Shown: positions 5,847 to 5,856 of the stretch, piece by piece
Position numbering within the stretch: the stretch's first letter is position 1
Layout: every line of letters begins with the position of its first letter
Source of the DNA: an uncultured Faecalicoccus sp.
Lineage (GTDB): Bacteria > Bacillota_I > Bacilli_A > Erysipelotrichales > Erysipelotrichaceae
Assembly (NCBI GenBank): GCA_902497095.1
Contig: CABVDD010000068.1
Coordinates: 1 to 5,856 of the forward strand
Direction: 5' to 3'
DNA: 5,856 nt
Notes under the pieces: model-generated
The model's input: the letters and a program-made list of their open reading frames with translations, nothing else
What the model was told of the DNA's origin: nothing
The model's database searches: none
Program-made: the position numbers and the translations under genes

Positions 5847-5856
5847 TTAGGTGATT

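Larger units (their letters stand above)
5801..5856 (-). repeat. Right copy of 56-bp terminal inverted repeat
   Basis: Exact reverse complement of bases 1-56, ending on the last base of the window. The stem-loop arms are 5823-5835 and 5842-5854, and the second palindrome TTAACGTTAA is 5804-5813. Read on the minus strand it stands about 153 bp upstream of the fruK start, so it occupies the same upstream position and orientation as the left copy does for the MFS-peptidase operon. Unlike the left copy, it is not followed by a GCGAAAATG arm; on the minus strand the next bases are an A-run. Spacer and loop bases are identical between copies, so the copies are either recently related or kept alike by recombination. 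Confidence 0.95.

Noticed and set aside
1..5856. Complete insertion sequence or transposon
   Set aside because: Inverted termini are present, but no transposase, integrase or recombinase is encoded, and target-site duplications would lie outside the window.

Overview
The window is an AT-rich bacterial segment using the standard genetic code. It has tight gene spacing, strong AGGAGG ribosome binding sites on three of its four genes, and proteins of clearly Bacillota type (a PepX-like S15 peptidase, FruK and two MFS carriers). A low-GC gut or oral Bacillota such as an Erysipelotrichia or Lactobacillales relative is plausible. That placement comes from the general look of the proteins; no marker gene in the window supports it.

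Layout: a 56-bp repeat lies at the extreme left (1-56). A leader with a good sigma-A type promoter follows (192-220). A three-gene plus-strand operon comes next: an MFS permease (245-1582), a second MFS permease of a different subfamily (1579-2850, overlapping the first by 4 nt), and a short-form Xaa-Pro dipeptidyl-peptidase (2857-4644). A bidirectional stem-loop terminator (4657-4695) separates this operon from a convergent minus-strand gene for 1-phosphofructokinase, fruK (4733-5647). The fruK leader then runs to an exact inverted copy of the 56-bp repeat (5801-5856), which ends on the last base of the window.

How the genes may work together: the permease-permease-peptidase operon looks like an uptake and processing unit. 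PepX has no signal peptide and would remove X-Pro dipeptides from peptides in the cytoplasm, but the substrate of neither permease can be read from sequence. FruK phosphorylates fructose-1-phosphate to fructose-1,6-bisphosphate, after PTS uptake of fructose. Its usual partners (fruR, fruA) are not in the window.

The most unusual structure is the repeat. Each copy holds a 13-bp-arm palindrome whose centre, TGTGA-N6-TCACA, matches the CRP/FNR-family site. Beside it is a second palindrome, TTAACGTTAA, of LacI/GalR/CcpA operator type. The two copies sit in the same orientation relative to the gene each precedes. They could be a shared regulatory module, a dispersed palindromic repeat, or recombination/invertible ends. 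They could also simply be the repeat at which an assembly broke, since both copies end exactly at the window edges. No transposase, recombinase, CRISPR array or RNA gene was found, and no convincing new biological system is visible.
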